This document shows, piece after piece, positions 13,247-13,286 of a stretch of 13,286 bases of DNA. Origin of the DNA: an uncultured Bacilli bacterium (GTDB lineage: Bacteria > Bacillota_I > Bacilli_A > RF39 > UBA660). The stretch covers positions 1-13,286 of the forward strand of contig CALVXV010000017.1 of the NCBI GenBank assembly GCA_944371685.1. The letters run 5' to 3'. Both the position numbers and the translations under genes were made by a program. Positions within the stretch are counted from its first letter, which is position 1; the number at the start of each line of letters is the position of its first letter. The notes under the pieces were generated by a model. The model was given only the letters and a program-made list of their open reading frames with translations. It did not search any database and had not been told where the DNA came from.

Positions 13247-13275
13247 ATTATACATGTTTTTTGATAAAATTACAA
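13247..13275 (-). promoter_or_regulatory. Promoter of the T-box-valS transcript
   Basis: On the minus strand TTGTAA (13270-13275), 17-base spacer, TATAAT (13247-13252). The start is expected near 13240, giving a leader of about 275 bases before the valS ATG. Confidence 0.8.
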
Positions 13276-13286
13276 TAGTTTTGTGC

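Noticed and set aside
1..13286. CRISPR arrays, insertion sequences, phage or toxin-antitoxin modules
   Set aside because: No spaced direct repeats, transposase or integrase motifs, terminal inverted repeats, or small toxin-antitoxin gene pairs were seen; the content is mostly housekeeping.

Overview
The window is AT-rich chromosomal DNA from a walled, low-GC Bacillota-type bacterium. A gut-associated Bacilli/Erysipelotrichia-like or RF39-like lineage is my guess from gene content, not something I could test. TGA is used as a stop (HD-domain gene, second pilin-like gene) and TGG encodes Trp, so the code is standard rather than the Mycoplasma code. Genes are tightly packed. Many ribosome binding sites are built around GGTGAT, and several terminator hairpins begin inside the stop codon of the gene they close.

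Left part (1-3226): the 3' end of a surface-protein-like gene and its terminator; a SEDS glycosyltransferase gene (RodA type) on the plus strand, meeting the minus-strand yceD-rpmF pair (DUF177 protein and ribosomal protein L32) at a shared bidirectional terminator; a plus-strand UPF0316/DUF2179 membrane protein gene; and a convergent minus-strand glycerophosphodiester phosphodiesterase gene.

Middle (3247-9294): one compact minus-strand operon in the order lepA, an unrecognised coiled-coil protein, hemW, an HD-domain protein, thyA, tmk. It starts at an extended -10 promoter upstream of lepA and ends at an AT-rich hairpin overlapping the tmk stop. lepA-hemW is a familiar Firmicutes pairing. 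Here an unknown gene is inserted between them, and a thymidylate-synthesis module (thyA, tmk) follows where heat-shock genes often lie. ThyA makes dTMP and Tmk phosphorylates it to dTDP, so the tail of the operon covers two successive steps of dTTP synthesis.

Right part (9290-13286): two tandem minus-strand genes for type IV pilin-like proteins, each with its own promoter and terminator, followed in coordinates by valS (valyl-tRNA synthetase). valS is preceded by a complete T-box leader with its own promoter and a likely GUA (Val) specifier. The two pilin-like proteins are clear paralogues, but the second has lost the Gly/Phe cleavage junction while keeping Glu+5, Pro+22 and the C-terminal Cys pair. 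That is the most unusual protein-level observation here. No pilus assembly ATPase, platform protein or prepilin peptidase is in the window. I saw no mobile element, CRISPR array, tRNA or rRNA, and no convincing new multi-gene system.
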